DNA of 64,000 nucleotides from Halopiger djelfimassiliensis (GCF_000455365.1 NZ_HG315684.1:581611-645610); one strand, 5' to 3'. Positions 8,449 to 15,900 are shown, counted from the stretch's first letter. Made by a program: numbers and translations. Notes: a model not told the origin generated them from the sequence alone.

Positions 8449-9252
8449 ATGAGTAGTCGGGAGGTCACGGACGGGTCGGCGGCTGCCGACGGATCGGAGA
8501 CGGCTGACGTTGCGGGCGAACTCGATCGGGAGACGTTCGAACTGGCCCGCGAGGAACTCCGCACGACGTTCGACTATCAGGTCGAGCGCATCCGGGAGAT
8601 CGACGCCAAGGCGATCGAGATCCTGAAGGCGAACCTCCTGTTGATCGGACTCGTCGTCACCGGCGGCTCGATCGTCGTCCAGACCGATCTCGACGTCGCA
8701 CCCTTCGTCAATCCCTTCACGGCCGCCGCCGGACTCCTGTTGCTGGTCTCGACGGGGCTAGCCGGGGTCACGTACACGGCCTCGAACCTCCGGGGCGGTA
8801 TCGACGCCGACGCGGTCGAAGTCGCGCTCGCAACGGGGTCGACGGCTCGAGCCGACGGCGAACCCGACCCGGATCGGTTCGAGGTACGACTGCTCAGAAG
8901 CTACGGCCGGTGGATCGAGTACAACGCGCGGGTGACGGCGGTCAATGACATGTTCGCGACGATCACCGTGCTCATGGTGATCGCCGCGTTCGTCTACGTC
9001 GTCGCCGGGATCGCCGTCGGCGCGCTCGATCCGGGGTCGGTCGTGTCGGGACTCGTCTTTCTCTCGCTTACGGCCGTCCTGTTGTGGCTCGCGAGGTTCG
9101 CCTACCACATGGATCACCTCGGCGCGAACGACGAGCGCTGGGACGGAACGTTCGACGGGGTCAGAATCTCGAAAGGCGTCACTCGAAAGCGGGGGCTGTC
9201 GACGCTCCTGACGATGCAAAGCGGGACCGACGAGGGCGAAAACGAGGAGTAG
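8449..9252 (+). CDS. four-helix membrane protein of unknown function
   Basis: 267 aa from the ATG at 8449; an in-frame ATG at 8293 lies inside dph5 and is unlikely. An acidic N-terminus and amphipathic helix (residues about 28-60, ending REIDAKAIEILKAN) lead into helix 1 (62-78) and helix 2 (90-108). A roughly 55-residue cytoplasmic part follows, then helices 3 and 4 (about 170-215) and a charged tail. The layout of a helix with an (I/A)DxKA-type motif running into two membrane spans recalls the membrane effectors of cyclic-nucleotide (Pycsar-type) defence, but no cyclase is encoded nearby, so this is only a resemblance. Confidence 0.7.
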   Translation: MSSREVTDGSAAADGSETADVAGELDRETFELAREELRTTFDYQVERIREIDAKAIEILKANLLLIGLVVTGGSIVVQTDLDVAPFVNPFTAAAGLLLLVSTGLAGVTYTASNLRGGIDADAVEVALATGSTARADGEPDPDRFEVRLLRSYGRWIEYNARVTAVNDMFATITVLMVIAAFVYVVAGIAVGALDPGSVVSGLVFLSLTAVLLWLARFAYHMDHLGANDERWDGTFDGVRISKGVTRKRGLSTLLTMQSGTDEGENEE

Positions 9253-9267
9253 CCCGCGGAACGGTCG

Positions 9268-10359
9268 TCAGCCGTTCAGGACCGACTCGAGTCGGTCCCG
9301 AAAATCCCCGGGGACCTCGAGGTGGGGCGTGTGGCCGGTGTTTCCGAAGACGACTTCCTCGAACTCGCCGCCGGCATCAGCATACTCCGTCAAGACTGCT
9401 CGGGTCTGGTCGACCATCGGCTGTGGCGGGAAGACGTCCTCGCCGGGCCAGTCGGGAATCTCGCCCATGCGGCCGAGCGTCCCGACGTCGAACAGCGACT
9501 CGTTGGAGACGATCTGATCCGAGTCGCCGCGGATCCACGTCACGGGTGGTTTGTCGGCGGGGTCGACGTCGGTGATCTCGGCGAGCGAGCAGTACTTCGG
9601 CGAAACTGCGTTGTTCACGCCGGTCTCGCCCGGTGCGATGCCGGGCCAGTTCTCGCTGGGGGTCGCGTCGCCGGGATAGTGATCGTCGCCGGTAGCGGTG
9701 TCGAGCATCCCCGTCAGATACGACTCTTCGCGTTCCGAATCGAACTCGTGGGTCGGGTCGACGTAGTACGTCCGCAGGATCTTCCGCGGGGAGGCTTCGC
9801 CGTCCTCGCTGCGATCGCGCTCCGCGAGGGCCGTGACGAACGCGTCGTTGCCGATCCCGCCGCCGGAGCCGGCGTAATCGTCGAAACAGGGCGTACCGTC
9901 CGTATCCTTCGTCCCGCCGAACCCGTACGGCGACACCGGATTGACGAGCACGAGCGAGTCGACGGCACCGGGGTTGTCGATCGTATACCGCATTGCGACC
10001 CCGCCGCCGTTCGACCACCCGACGAGCGTCACCGGCTCTTCGAGATCGAGTGCGGTCAGCAACGCCCGGAGATCCGCCGCGAAGTCGCCGAGCCCGTTCG
10101 TCGCGTCGACGGGTTTCGCCTCGGAGTCGCCGTAGCCCCGCATGTCGGGAGCGATCGCGCGATAGCGAGCCGGCAGATCGGCGACGATATCCTCGAAAAA
10201 TCGGGAGGAAGAGACGTTTCCGTGGAGAAAGACGACGGAGCCGCCCCCATCGATCGCCCCGTTTCGGCCGCCGGACTCGAGGAAGTGTGTTTCGAGCCGA
10301 TCGGTGTCGAGAACCCGGGAATCGACGCCGGCGAGGGTGTCGTCTCGAGTACGAGCCAT
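9268..10359 (-). CDS. alpha/beta hydrolase
   Basis: A 363-aa cytoplasmic hydrolase with a complete catalytic triad: nucleophile Ser in GWSNGGG, acid probably Asp in RGDSDQIV, and His in GNTGHTPHLE. The oxyanion segment HGNVSSSRFF and the RGYGDSEAK loop are also normal for the fold. A long cap region (about 155-250) separates the two halves of the core. I place the start at the ATG at 10359 because the upstream extension is not protein-like. Substrate unknown: esterase, epoxide hydrolase or haloperoxidase-type activity are all possible. Its 3' end converges on the preceding membrane-protein gene. Confidence 0.85.
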   Translation of the reverse strand: MARTRDDTLAGVDSRVLDTDRLETHFLESGGRNGAIDGGGSVVFLHGNVSSSRFFEDIVADLPARYRAIAPDMRGYGDSEAKPVDATNGLGDFAADLRALLTALDLEEPVTLVGWSNGGGVAMRYTIDNPGAVDSLVLVNPVSPYGFGGTKDTDGTPCFDDYAGSGGGIGNDAFVTALAERDRSEDGEASPRKILRTYYVDPTHEFDSEREESYLTGMLDTATGDDHYPGDATPSENWPGIAPGETGVNNAVSPKYCSLAEITDVDPADKPPVTWIRGDSDQIVSNESLFDVGTLGRMGEIPDWPGEDVFPPQPMVDQTRAVLTEYADAGGEFEEVVFGNTGHTPHLEVPGDFRDRLESVLNG

Positions 10360-10438
10360 GGCCGGCGCTACCACGTTATCGATGTTAATTCTGCGGCCGC
10401 GAACAGGACCGGCCACTCTGCCCGATCGCGGGACCGAT

Positions 10439-11419
10439 CTATAGCCGGTCGATGATCGCGTCCGTCACGTCGTCGGTCGTGGCGTCGCCGCCCAGATCCG
10501 GCGTCCGCGGGCCGTGCTCGAGGGTCGCCTCGACCGCCGTCCGGACGGCGTCGCCCGCCTCGTCGTACCCGAGGTACTCGAGCAGCATGGCGGCGGAGAT
10601 GATCGTCGCGGCCGGGTTCGCGACGCCCTCGCCGGCGATGTCGGGCGCGGTGCCGTGAACGGGTTCGAACAGCGCGCGTTCGGGGCCGACGTTGGCGCTC
10701 GGCAGCAGGCCGAGGCCGCCGACGAGCCCAGCGGCCAGATCCGAAAGGACGTCGCCCGCGAGGTTCGGACAGACGACGACGCCGAACTGCTCGGGGTCGA
10801 GACAGACCCGGGTCGCGAAGGCGTCCATCAACACTTGGTCGGTCTCGACGCCGTTCTTTTCGGCGACCTCGCGGACCGTATCGCGAAAGCGGCCGTCCGT
10901 CTCGCGCATGACGTTTGCCTTGTGGACGATCGTGAACCCGTCGTGTTCGTCGCCGGAGACGTAGTCGCAGGCGAACTCGGCGAGCCGTTCCGAGGCCGAC
11001 TCGGTGACGACCCGGGTCAGCGTCGAGACGTCTTCGGTCAGTCGGTCCTCGTGGCCCGCGTAGACGCCCTCGGTGTTCTCACGCAGGAAGACGAGATCCG
11101 TCTCGGGACGGACGGCGTCGATTCCGGGGTAGGACTTCGCGGGCCGAATGTTCACGAACGAGTCGACCGCCTCCCGGAGCGGCAGGATGACATCGGCCGC
11201 GGTGTCGCCGGCCGCCCCGAACAGCGTCGCGTCGGCCGATGCCGCGAGGTCGTACGTTTCCCGGGGGAGCGCCTCGCCCGTTTCCTCCTCGACCGCGTCG
11301 CCGGCCTCGGCCTCGACGAACTCGAAGTCGATCTCGAGGGCCTCGAGGACCTCGACCGCGGCGGGAGTGACTTCTTGACCGATTCCGTCGCCCGGGATGA
11401 CGGCGATCTCGTGTGTCAT
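10439..11419 (-). CDS. leuB: 3-isopropylmalate dehydrogenase
   Basis: Oxidatively decarboxylates 3-isopropylmalate to 2-oxoisocaproate with NAD in leucine synthesis. The 326-aa sequence has the whole isocitrate/isopropylmalate dehydrogenase signature: N-terminal [17 protein letters not shown], substrate segment [11 protein letters not shown], catalytic Tyr/Lys context [13 protein letters not shown], metal-binding Asp segment [19 protein letters not shown] and cofactor loop [13 protein letters not shown]. The ATG at 11419 gives the conserved N-terminus. It belongs functionally to the leu/ilv operon at 15.9-23.4 kb but is separated from leuD by an accessory segment. Confidence 0.94.
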   Translation of the reverse strand: MTHEIAVIPGDGIGQEVTPAAVEVLEALEIDFEFVEAEAGDAVEEETGEALPRETYDLAASADATLFGAAGDTAADVILPLREAVDSFVNIRPAKSYPGIDAVRPETDLVFLRENTEGVYAGHEDRLTEDVSTLTRVVTESASERLAEFACDYVSGDEHDGFTIVHKANVMRETDGRFRDTVREVAEKNGVETDQVLMDAFATRVCLDPEQFGVVVCPNLAGDVLSDLAAGLVGGLGLLPSANVGPERALFEPVHGTAPDIAGEGVANPAATIISAAMLLEYLGYDEAGDAVRTAVEATLEHGPRTPDLGGDATTDDVTDAIIDRL

Positions 11420-11654
11420 ACCCACCCATCGACGCGGCGCTGAAAAGAGGGTATCGATACCGTCCGCAAGCCCCGTCGAGCGTATTCCGAGGAAACCGGG
11501 CCGGACGAACCCGAAGGTAACTGGTGACAACGCCAGTGATGCTGTCGGAGGCTCCGTGCAGCCAACAGTCCCCGAGCCGGATGGACAGGAACAGAGCCCT
11601 AAACTGACTCGAGAAAAGGGGGGTAGTCGTCAACCGATCCGAATCGCCGACCGG

Positions 11655-11873
11655 TCACCGATCCTCGGCGATCACCGTCACCTCGTCGGGGTGAGGGCCG
11701 ATCACGACGCGGTAGCCCTCGTACTCGAAGCGAACGGTAACGTCCGCGTTCGACTCGAGCACCGTGGTCAGCGCCTCGGGATCGATGGCATCGTACAGCG
11801 GTGGTAACGCCGTCCGATCGCGGTCTTCATGGGCCGCGATTCGTGTGAGTACTGTGGCGAGTGCTGAATGCAT
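11655..11873 (-). CDS. HalOD1-domain protein, copy A
   Basis: 72 aa that consist almost only of a HalOD1 (haloarchaeal output domain 1): helix SALATVLTRIAA, the hallmark LPPLYDAIDPEAL, and the beta end VRFEYEGYRVVIG. HalOD1 domains are thought to be output modules in haloarchaeal signalling proteins; stand-alone copies are frequent. The start codon lies inside the 3' end of a zinc-ribbon microprotein gene (47-bp overlap, different frame), so translation is likely coupled. Copy B at 14218 has the same layout and about 80-85% similar sequence. Confidence 0.75.
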   Translation of the reverse strand: MHSALATVLTRIAAHEDRDRTALPPLYDAIDPEALTTVLESNADVTVRFEYEGYRVVIGPHPDEVTVIAEDR

Positions 11874-12006
11874 CGTGATCGTCGGGGGAGACGGTAAGCG
11901 TCAGTGTGTACGTCGTCTCGCAGTTCGAACACGTTGCCGGTTCGTCTGGCGTTGCGATACGAACATCGGTGCCACAATCGCAGTGGATCGTTATTCTCGA
12001 GGCCAT
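11827..12006 (-). CDS. zinc-ribbon microprotein, copy A
   Basis: 59 aa too short to be picked up easily: MASRITIHCDCGTDV, then ATCSNCETTY. CDC and CSNC give four Cys in a C-x-C ... C-x2-C pattern that should hold one zinc ion in a short beta ribbon. The C-terminus (STRHSTHTNRGP) overlaps the start of the HalOD1 gene. A nearly identical copy (one visible residue change, R16 to G, plus tail changes) exists at 14387. Retention of both the Cys ligands and the overlap in both copies supports a real translated gene. The function is unknown; it may act with HalOD1. Confidence 0.7.
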   Translation of the reverse strand: MASRITIHCDCGTDVRIATPDEPATCSNCETTYTLTLTVSPDDHDAFSTRHSTHTNRGP

Positions 12007-12254
12007 GATTTTGGGTTACAGGCCCCAACGCAGCGAAGCGCAATCCAGCAAGCGACGCAGCGGCAGCTACGACTGGTTCGGCGGGACGTCGGCAGGTCTT
12101 TATTTCGCCAGCGTCAATGATGGATTGCTCCCGCCACGCGGGGGCATCAGCGAGCCGGAGTGCTAGGTTGGAGCTGGGCACTCCGGCTCTTGCGCACTTT
12201 CGTGCGCGTTTCTGCGTTACGCAAGCAACCCTAAAGAACGTTAGGATACTAACC
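12007..12254 (-). other. hairpin-rich leader and promoter of the copy A unit
   Basis: About 250 bp upstream of the zinc-ribbon gene are strongly conserved with the leader of copy B (14567-14816), though no protein frame is shared. The element holds a 5' inverted repeat gttag-tatc-ctaac (12241-12254), a 6-bp stem with a GAAA tetraloop on the minus strand, a perfect 12-bp stem (12152-12189) and a small cccgc/gcggg stem. A TATA-like cttta lies beside the inverted repeat, so the hairpins would be in the transcript. Could be a regulatory leader or part of a mobile unit. Confidence 0.5.
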
Positions 12255-12279
12255 GGTTGGCGCTCCGGCCCGAGACTCC

Positions 12280-13026
12280 TTACGGAACGTTCGACAGTTG
12301 TGCTTCGAGTTCGTCCGTCGTCGTCCACGAAAAGCACTGGTCCAGCGACTCGAGGTGGAGAAGGGAATCGGTTATCACGCCGCTGTACGACGGCGTGCGA
12401 CCGCCGAGTTCGGACTCCAGATAGGACTCGAGGTCCCGTGTCGAGATGTCCAGTCCGTGGTCGCAGGCGTGGTCGGCGAGCGCAGCGAGTTCCTCGTCGA
12501 GAGCATCGGCATGATACGCCAACTCCACGGCGCGGGCGAGTATCGCGTCTCGCGTCGTCAGTACGGACTCGTCATCGTAGCGTTCCGCCTGCGACCGCGG
12601 GAAGAGATACGTGCGCTCGAGCAGCGTCGGGCGTTCGACGCGTCCGAACTCGGCGACCGCCCCGCCGGTGTCGTGCTCGAGGATCAGCGGAATCGCGTCC
12701 GCGTAGAGGGCGTGGAGAAAGAACTTGACTTTGAGATCGGGGACGTCAGCCGACACGTCGAGGTCGGGCTGGGTGGCGAGCAGGTACGCATAGGCGTCGT
12801 GCCGGTGGTTCAACACGTCGAGCGCCTCGTCGAGGCGGTACTTGAACGGCGGTTCGTAGCTTCCCAGCACGAAATACGTCGAATGCGGCCCGAAGAGGTG
12901 TTCGTGTCGCTCTCGCATGTACGAGAGCAGCCGTTCGCTATCGACCGGATCGAGTTCGACGCCGTAGAGAACGTCCTCGAGGATGAACTCCGTGAGTTCC
13001 TCGGTGTTCTCCGGTATCTTCGCCAT
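12280..13026 (-). CDS. uncharacterised protein, possible TIR/deoxyribosyltransferase-like fold
   Basis: 248 aa, no sure family. Residues 49-60 (STYFVLGSYEPP) look like a first beta strand with a G-S-Y loop. DAYAYLLATQPD (77-88) and KVKFFLHALYADAIPLILEHD (99-119) follow, then GGAVAEFG (121-128) with a Glu at 126. Such an order (strand-loop, then a hydrophobic strand and GG...E-x-G) is typical of nucleoside deoxyribosyltransferase-like and TIR-type folds, where the Glu is catalytic. This assignment is my inference. The gene is divergent from a wHTH regulator and its start codon overlaps a palindromic operator, so expression is probably repressed by that regulator. Confidence 0.7.
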   Translation of the reverse strand: MAKIPENTEELTEFILEDVLYGVELDPVDSERLLSYMRERHEHLFGPHSTYFVLGSYEPPFKYRLDEALDVLNHRHDAYAYLLATQPDLDVSADVPDLKVKFFLHALYADAIPLILEHDTGGAVAEFGRVERPTLLERTYLFPRSQAERYDDESVLTTRDAILARAVELAYHADALDEELAALADHACDHGLDISTRDLESYLESELGGRTPSYSGVITDSLLHLESLDQCFSWTTTDELEAQLSNVP

Positions 13027-13066
13027 ACTAACCAGTATGGAAATATAGCCAGATAACCATACTGGT
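13023..13066. promoter_or_regulatory. palindromic operator between the divergent genes
   Basis: Three copies of one half-site lie here: ccatact (13023-13029), agtatgg (13034-13040) and ccatact (13057-13063). The first two form an inverted repeat with a 4-bp gap over the start codon of the minus-strand gene. The second and third form a perfect 10-bp inverted repeat (accagtatgg/ccatactggt) with a 16-bp gap. A dimeric wHTH protein encoded just downstream on the plus strand is the obvious candidate ligand. Confidence 0.7.
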
Positions 13067-13126
13067 CTAACGTAGATAAGTCAATCCCGTGTGCTTATGT
13101 GAGCCGCCGGCGTACAGCCAGTTACG

Positions 13127-13600
13127 ATGGCCGACATCTCCGCACCGTCTCCCGCCGACCGCGAGGAAAACCCCTTAGAGCGCCAGCGGGAGCTGATGGA
13201 ACTGCTGTCACAGGAAACGCGACACAGCATCGTGCAGGCGCTTCTGGGGCACCCGAAACTCCTCGCGTCGGCGGCCGAACTCAACCATTTCGTCCCGAGT
13301 AAATCGAAAAAGACCGTCGAGGAGCAACTGGGCGTACTCGTCGACGCGGACATCCTCGCATGCTACGAGTATCCCCCGAACGAGGAAAAGCGCGGCTTGC
13401 CGTGGAAATTCTACGGCTTTACCGAGTACGGCGCTGACGTCCTCGGGGACTTCAACTATCTCGAGGGCGTCCCGATGGCACGCGCCGTCCACCGGAAAAC
13501 GCGAAAGCCCGAGCAAATCGAGCGACACGAAACGGCCCCACGTCCGCCCCTTCCGGAACCGGTCCGTGCGACGTTCCGGCTCGACGAGGAAACGGACTAA
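13127..13600 (+). CDS. winged-helix (ArsR-like) transcriptional regulator
   Basis: 157 aa. After a disordered acidic N-terminus, residues about 15-110 form a winged helix: LLSQETRHSIVQALLGHP (helices 1-2), a recognition region around SKSKKTVEEQLGVLVDADIL, and a wing near EKRGLPWKFYGFTEYGADVL. The C-terminus is basic then acidic. This order is typical of haloarchaeal ArsR/PadR-like regulators. It is transcribed away from the TIR-like gene with a strong palindrome in between, so it probably controls that gene and perhaps itself. No metal-binding Cys cluster is present, so a metal signal is unlikely. Confidence 0.8.
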   Translation: MADISAPSPADREENPLERQRELMELLSQETRHSIVQALLGHPKLLASAAELNHFVPSKSKKTVEEQLGVLVDADILACYEYPPNEEKRGLPWKFYGFTEYGADVLGDFNYLEGVPMARAVHRKTRKPEQIERHETAPRPPLPEPVRATFRLDEETD

Positions 13601-13784
13601 CCGGGAGGAGAGATCCGAACTGGCGTTCCGACTGCGCCGATGTCGGCTTGCATTCGAGTGGATTTCAGCAAATCAATCACGGATATTCAGTCATTATATT
13701 AGATTATATTCTATCCCTTCCGAAAGGTCTCCTGTCACTCCACTAGCGAAGGTACTTCCGCATCCTCCGTGTTTTGATAGACAA

Positions 13785-13964
13785 ATGACTATGAAATCAG
13801 AAATACATTGCCCATGCTGCAAACGGTCAATCACGAAGGAGGAAAACCTACGGTTCCACCTCATGACGAAGCATCATCGGAGTGAACTGAGCAGCGCCGT
13901 CATCGAACTCCTGCAGGCACAGCGAGCCCACATCCGTGACGAAGAGCCAACGCCGGTGGTGTGA
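13785..13964 (+). CDS. C2H2-type zinc-finger microprotein
   Basis: 59 aa from the ATG at 13785. HCPCCKRSITKEENLRFHLMTKHH has Cys9 and Cys12 followed by His25 and His30/31 in classical C2H2 spacing, then an amphipathic helix and acidic tail. Single-finger C2H2 proteins of this size are frequent in haloarchaea and may bind DNA or protein partners. It sits 184 bp after the wHTH gene in the segment between the two direct repeats. No precise function can be given. Confidence 0.6.
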   Translation: MTMKSEIHCPCCKRSITKEENLRFHLMTKHHRSELSSAVIELLQAQRAHIRDEEPTPVV

Positions 13965-14169
13965 TTCTGTACTTTGGACGGCCGATCAGCGACACGAGCG
14001 TTCCGCGTTCGTCGATGCCCGTCCCGTCCCCTACCTGCGGGCAGCGGGGATCGAGTCTCTCTCCGCGTTCGACGCCGATTTCGACGCTGGGGCACTCGAG
14101 AGCGCAACGCACCCGTTCGCGCTCGAGAACGGCCGTGCTCGCCCGGTCTTCCAACGGATCAGGCGATAA
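13965..14169 (+). pseudogene. C-terminal fragment of a PIN-domain (VapC-type) toxin
   Basis: The frame reads VLWTADQRHERSAFVDA then LRAAGIESLSAFDADFDA. The Ser-Phe-Val-Asp segment, a helix, and the terminal strand ending in F-D-x-D-F-D are characteristic of the last third of PIN-domain ribonucleases of VapBC pairs. The N-terminal two thirds with the first catalytic Asp residues are missing and no antitoxin is adjacent, so this is a remnant. It supports the view that the segment between the repeats is accessory DNA with toxin-antitoxin debris. Confidence 0.5.
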
Positions 14170-14217
14170 CGGCTCGAGGAAAGCGGGTGTCGTCGAGCGA
14201 TACAGATCGGCGACCCG

Positions 14218-14433
14218 TTACCGATCCCCGTCGATCACAGCCACCGTGGGGTCGGAGCCAACCACGACGCGGTAGCCGCCGTACTCGAACCGAACGGTAA
14301 CGTCGGCGTTCGACTCGAGCACGGCGGCCAGCGCCTCGGGGTCGACGGCCTCGTACAGCGGTGGCAACGCCGTCCGATCGCAGCCCTCACCGGCCGCGAT
14401 TCGTGTAAGTGCCGTGGCGAGTGCTGAATGCAT
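14218..14433 (-). CDS. HalOD1-domain protein, copy B
   Basis: 71-aa paralogue of the HalOD1 gene at 11655, in the second direct repeat. It keeps the LPPLYEAVDPEAL hallmark and FEYGGYRVVVG strand but changes several residues (for example CDRTALP against DRTALP context and a different C-terminal VAVIDGDR). The start again lies within the end of the zinc-ribbon gene, in a shifted frame. HalOD1 proteins are inferred signalling outputs; whether the two copies differ in partner is unknown. Confidence 0.75.
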   Translation of the reverse strand: MHSALATALTRIAAGEGCDRTALPPLYEAVDPEALAAVLESNADVTVRFEYGGYRVVVGSDPTVAVIDGDR

Positions 14434-14566
14434 CGTGATCGTCGGGGGAGACGGTAAGCGTCAGTGTGTACGTCGTCTCGCAGTTCGAACACGTTGCCGG
14501 TTCGTCTGGCGTTGCGATACCAACATCGGTGCCACAATCGCAGTGGATCGTTATTCTCGAGGTCAT
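14387..14566 (-). CDS. zinc-ribbon microprotein, copy B
   Basis: 59-aa partner of the copy at 11827, with identical Cys ligands (CDC, CSNC) and near-identical DNA. I place the start at the ATG at 14566 to match copy A; an in-frame upstream extension to 14602 (MFRCVGACNPII) would fall in the conserved leader. The 3' end overlaps the HalOD1 start by 47 bp as in copy A. That both members of the duplicated pair keep the same overlapping architecture points to selection on both products. Confidence 0.7.
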   Translation of the reverse strand: MTSRITIHCDCGTDVGIATPDEPATCSNCETTYTLTLTVSPDDHDAFSTRHGTYTNRGR

Positions 14567-14816
14567 GATTATCGGGTTACAGGCCCCGACGCAGCGGAAC
14601 ACACTCCAGCGAGCGACACAGCGATAGCTACGACTGGTTCGGCGGGACGTCGGCAGGTCTTTATTTCGCCAGCGTCAATGGTGGATTGCTCCCGCTACGC
14701 GGGGGCCGCGTGTGAGCCGGAGTGCTAGCTTGGACACTTGGACTCCGGCTCTTTGCGCGCTTTCGTGCGCGTTTCTGCGTTACGCAAGCAACCCTAAAGA
14801 ACGTTAGGATACTAAC
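14567..14816 (-). other. hairpin-rich leader and promoter of the copy B unit
   Basis: Counterpart of 12007-12254. It carries a 10-bp stem (14714-14751, gagccggagt/actccggctc), the cccgc/gcggg mini-stem, the gcgcgc-tttc-gtgcgc stem and the terminal gttaggatactaac inverted repeat. The loop sequences differ from copy A while stems are mostly kept. The G-for-A change in the 6-bp stem keeps a G-U pair on plus-strand RNA but makes an A-C mismatch on minus-strand RNA, so the transcribed strand of this hairpin is uncertain. Confidence 0.5.
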
Positions 14817-15197
14817 TAGTTGGGCAGCGTTATCGCTTCGAGGGCGGGATCAAGATGCACTTTTCTCGGGACAGAAGCCACGATGTTCCTGCGGGGCAGG
14901 GTAACTGCACGGTGTCCGGAACGTGCTGCGCCAGTGCAACGATGGGCCGGCCGGTTCGAAACGGTAGAGCGATGCCCGCACTGGGATGATGGGTGGGACC
15001 CTCAATAACTCGTCTTGTCGAATGTGCTTCAGAGAGAGGGTTCGACCATCCCACGCGGTACACACGGCCGCTGAGTGGAGGAATCCCCCTCAGATGAAAT
15101 AATATCCGGAGATCAGCATATTTTGAGTTGAAACAGCCGAAGAGATATTGTGATTGACACCAATACGGTTTAATATATCTGTTGAATAGATATCTCT
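14817..15197. other. non-coding stretch before a small membrane-protein gene
   Basis: I see no supported gene. Short open frames on both strands lack codon bias or known motifs. The last 40 bp hold a TATA-like taatatatct (15171-15180) placed about 20-27 bp before the ATG at 15198, consistent with a leaderless promoter for the membrane-protein gene. Confidence 0.5.
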
Positions 15198-15581
15198 ATG
15201 GTCTCCCTTCGCCGATTGGTCTCGGTGTGGTCCTATCTCCACATCTCTATCGGTAGTGGCCTGATGGCGATCACTCAAGCGCTCCTCGAGCGAGCAGTGA
15301 AGGTCCCGCTGTTGGTTGGAGCCGTCGGCGCGTTGCTGACAGCAGGCATCCTTCTCCGTCGATCCCCCGAACTCGACACCAGTGTGGTCAGGCGCTTTGG
15401 ACTGCTGACCCTCGTGCTGTTCATCACCGGACACGTCCTCGTAGCCGACGGCTTCAAGGTACCCCCCGGCGAGAGTTCACCGCTCACGATCGGATTGCTC
15501 TGGATCGCCTCCATGGCGGTCGCCTATGAATTGAGCGCCGGAGGGCTGGGAGCACCTATCGTCATAGACGAAAAGCAGTAA
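15198..15581 (+). CDS. small integral membrane protein
   Basis: 127 aa with about four hydrophobic segments (around residues 10-30, 36-53, 67-84 and 97-115) and very short loops, so nearly the whole chain is in the membrane. The start at 15198 has a TATA box at leaderless distance. No charged catalytic cluster or transporter motif is seen; family not recognised. It is in the accessory segment that separates leuD from leuB and is transcribed opposite to the amino acid operon. Confidence 0.65.
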   Translation: MVSLRRLVSVWSYLHISIGSGLMAITQALLERAVKVPLLVGAVGALLTAGILLRRSPELDTSVVRRFGLLTLVLFITGHVLVADGFKVPPGESSPLTIGLLWIASMAVAYELSAGGLGAPIVIDEKQ

Positions 15582-15753
15582 AAAGCCAAATAGAACGATA
15601 CTCTCCGGTTGTATTCATATCGTCGCAACGGCGTTCCGTTGGACTCTCCGATCGAGCCGCCCGGGAATAGACGACTCCGAGAACTCGAGCAGCCGGCGGC
15701 TGATGCCGACAAGCCAGGCGATGTGATCTGGTCGATCAACTCGAGGCTGACGA

Positions 15754-15900
15754 TCATTTCAGTTCTATTTCAGAGGTCGCGGTCGAAACGTACCGCTGAC
15801 CGCCGTCGAATACGTGGCCGGTGATGCTGGTTGCGTCAGGGCTGCGGTCGAGTACCGGGTCCGATCCGCTCTTCAGCGGGTCGTCTCGAGCGAAAACGCG
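15754..15900 (-). pseudogene. C-terminal remnant of a short-chain dehydrogenase
   Basis: In the 350-bp gap after leuD, one minus-strand frame reads ARDDPLKSGSDPVLDR, then SPDATSITGHVFDGGQRYV and stops at 15754. The S-P-D-A-x-x-I-T-G-x-V ... D-G-G string is the conserved C-terminal signature of short-chain dehydrogenases such as 3-oxoacyl-ACP reductases. Everything upstream (Rossmann loop, catalytic Tyr-Lys) is missing, so only a scar remains. The rest of 15582-15935 holds nothing I can support. Confidence 0.45.

Larger units (their letters stand above)
11657..12254. repeat. 600-bp direct repeat, copy A
   Basis: This block (HalOD1 gene, zinc-ribbon gene, leader) recurs in the same orientation at 14220-14816, about 2.56 kb away. 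The central zinc-ribbon part differs at only about two of 165 positions, while the HalOD1 half and the leader have diverged much more. The repeats bracket a divergent gene pair and two small ORFs, so recombination between them could delete that cassette. Confidence 0.85.
14220..14816. repeat. 600-bp direct repeat, copy B
   Basis: Second copy of the block at 11657-12254, same orientation. Sequence similarity stops abruptly just after the ggatactaac string in both copies, and it fades gradually at the HalOD1 3' ends. The abrupt outer edge suggests a defined unit boundary, such as the end of a mobile or recombining element. Confidence 0.85.

Noticed and set aside
15090-15434. 114-codon frame antisense to the small membrane protein
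   Set aside because: The plus-strand frame has clear membrane helices and a TATA box; the antisense one has neither.
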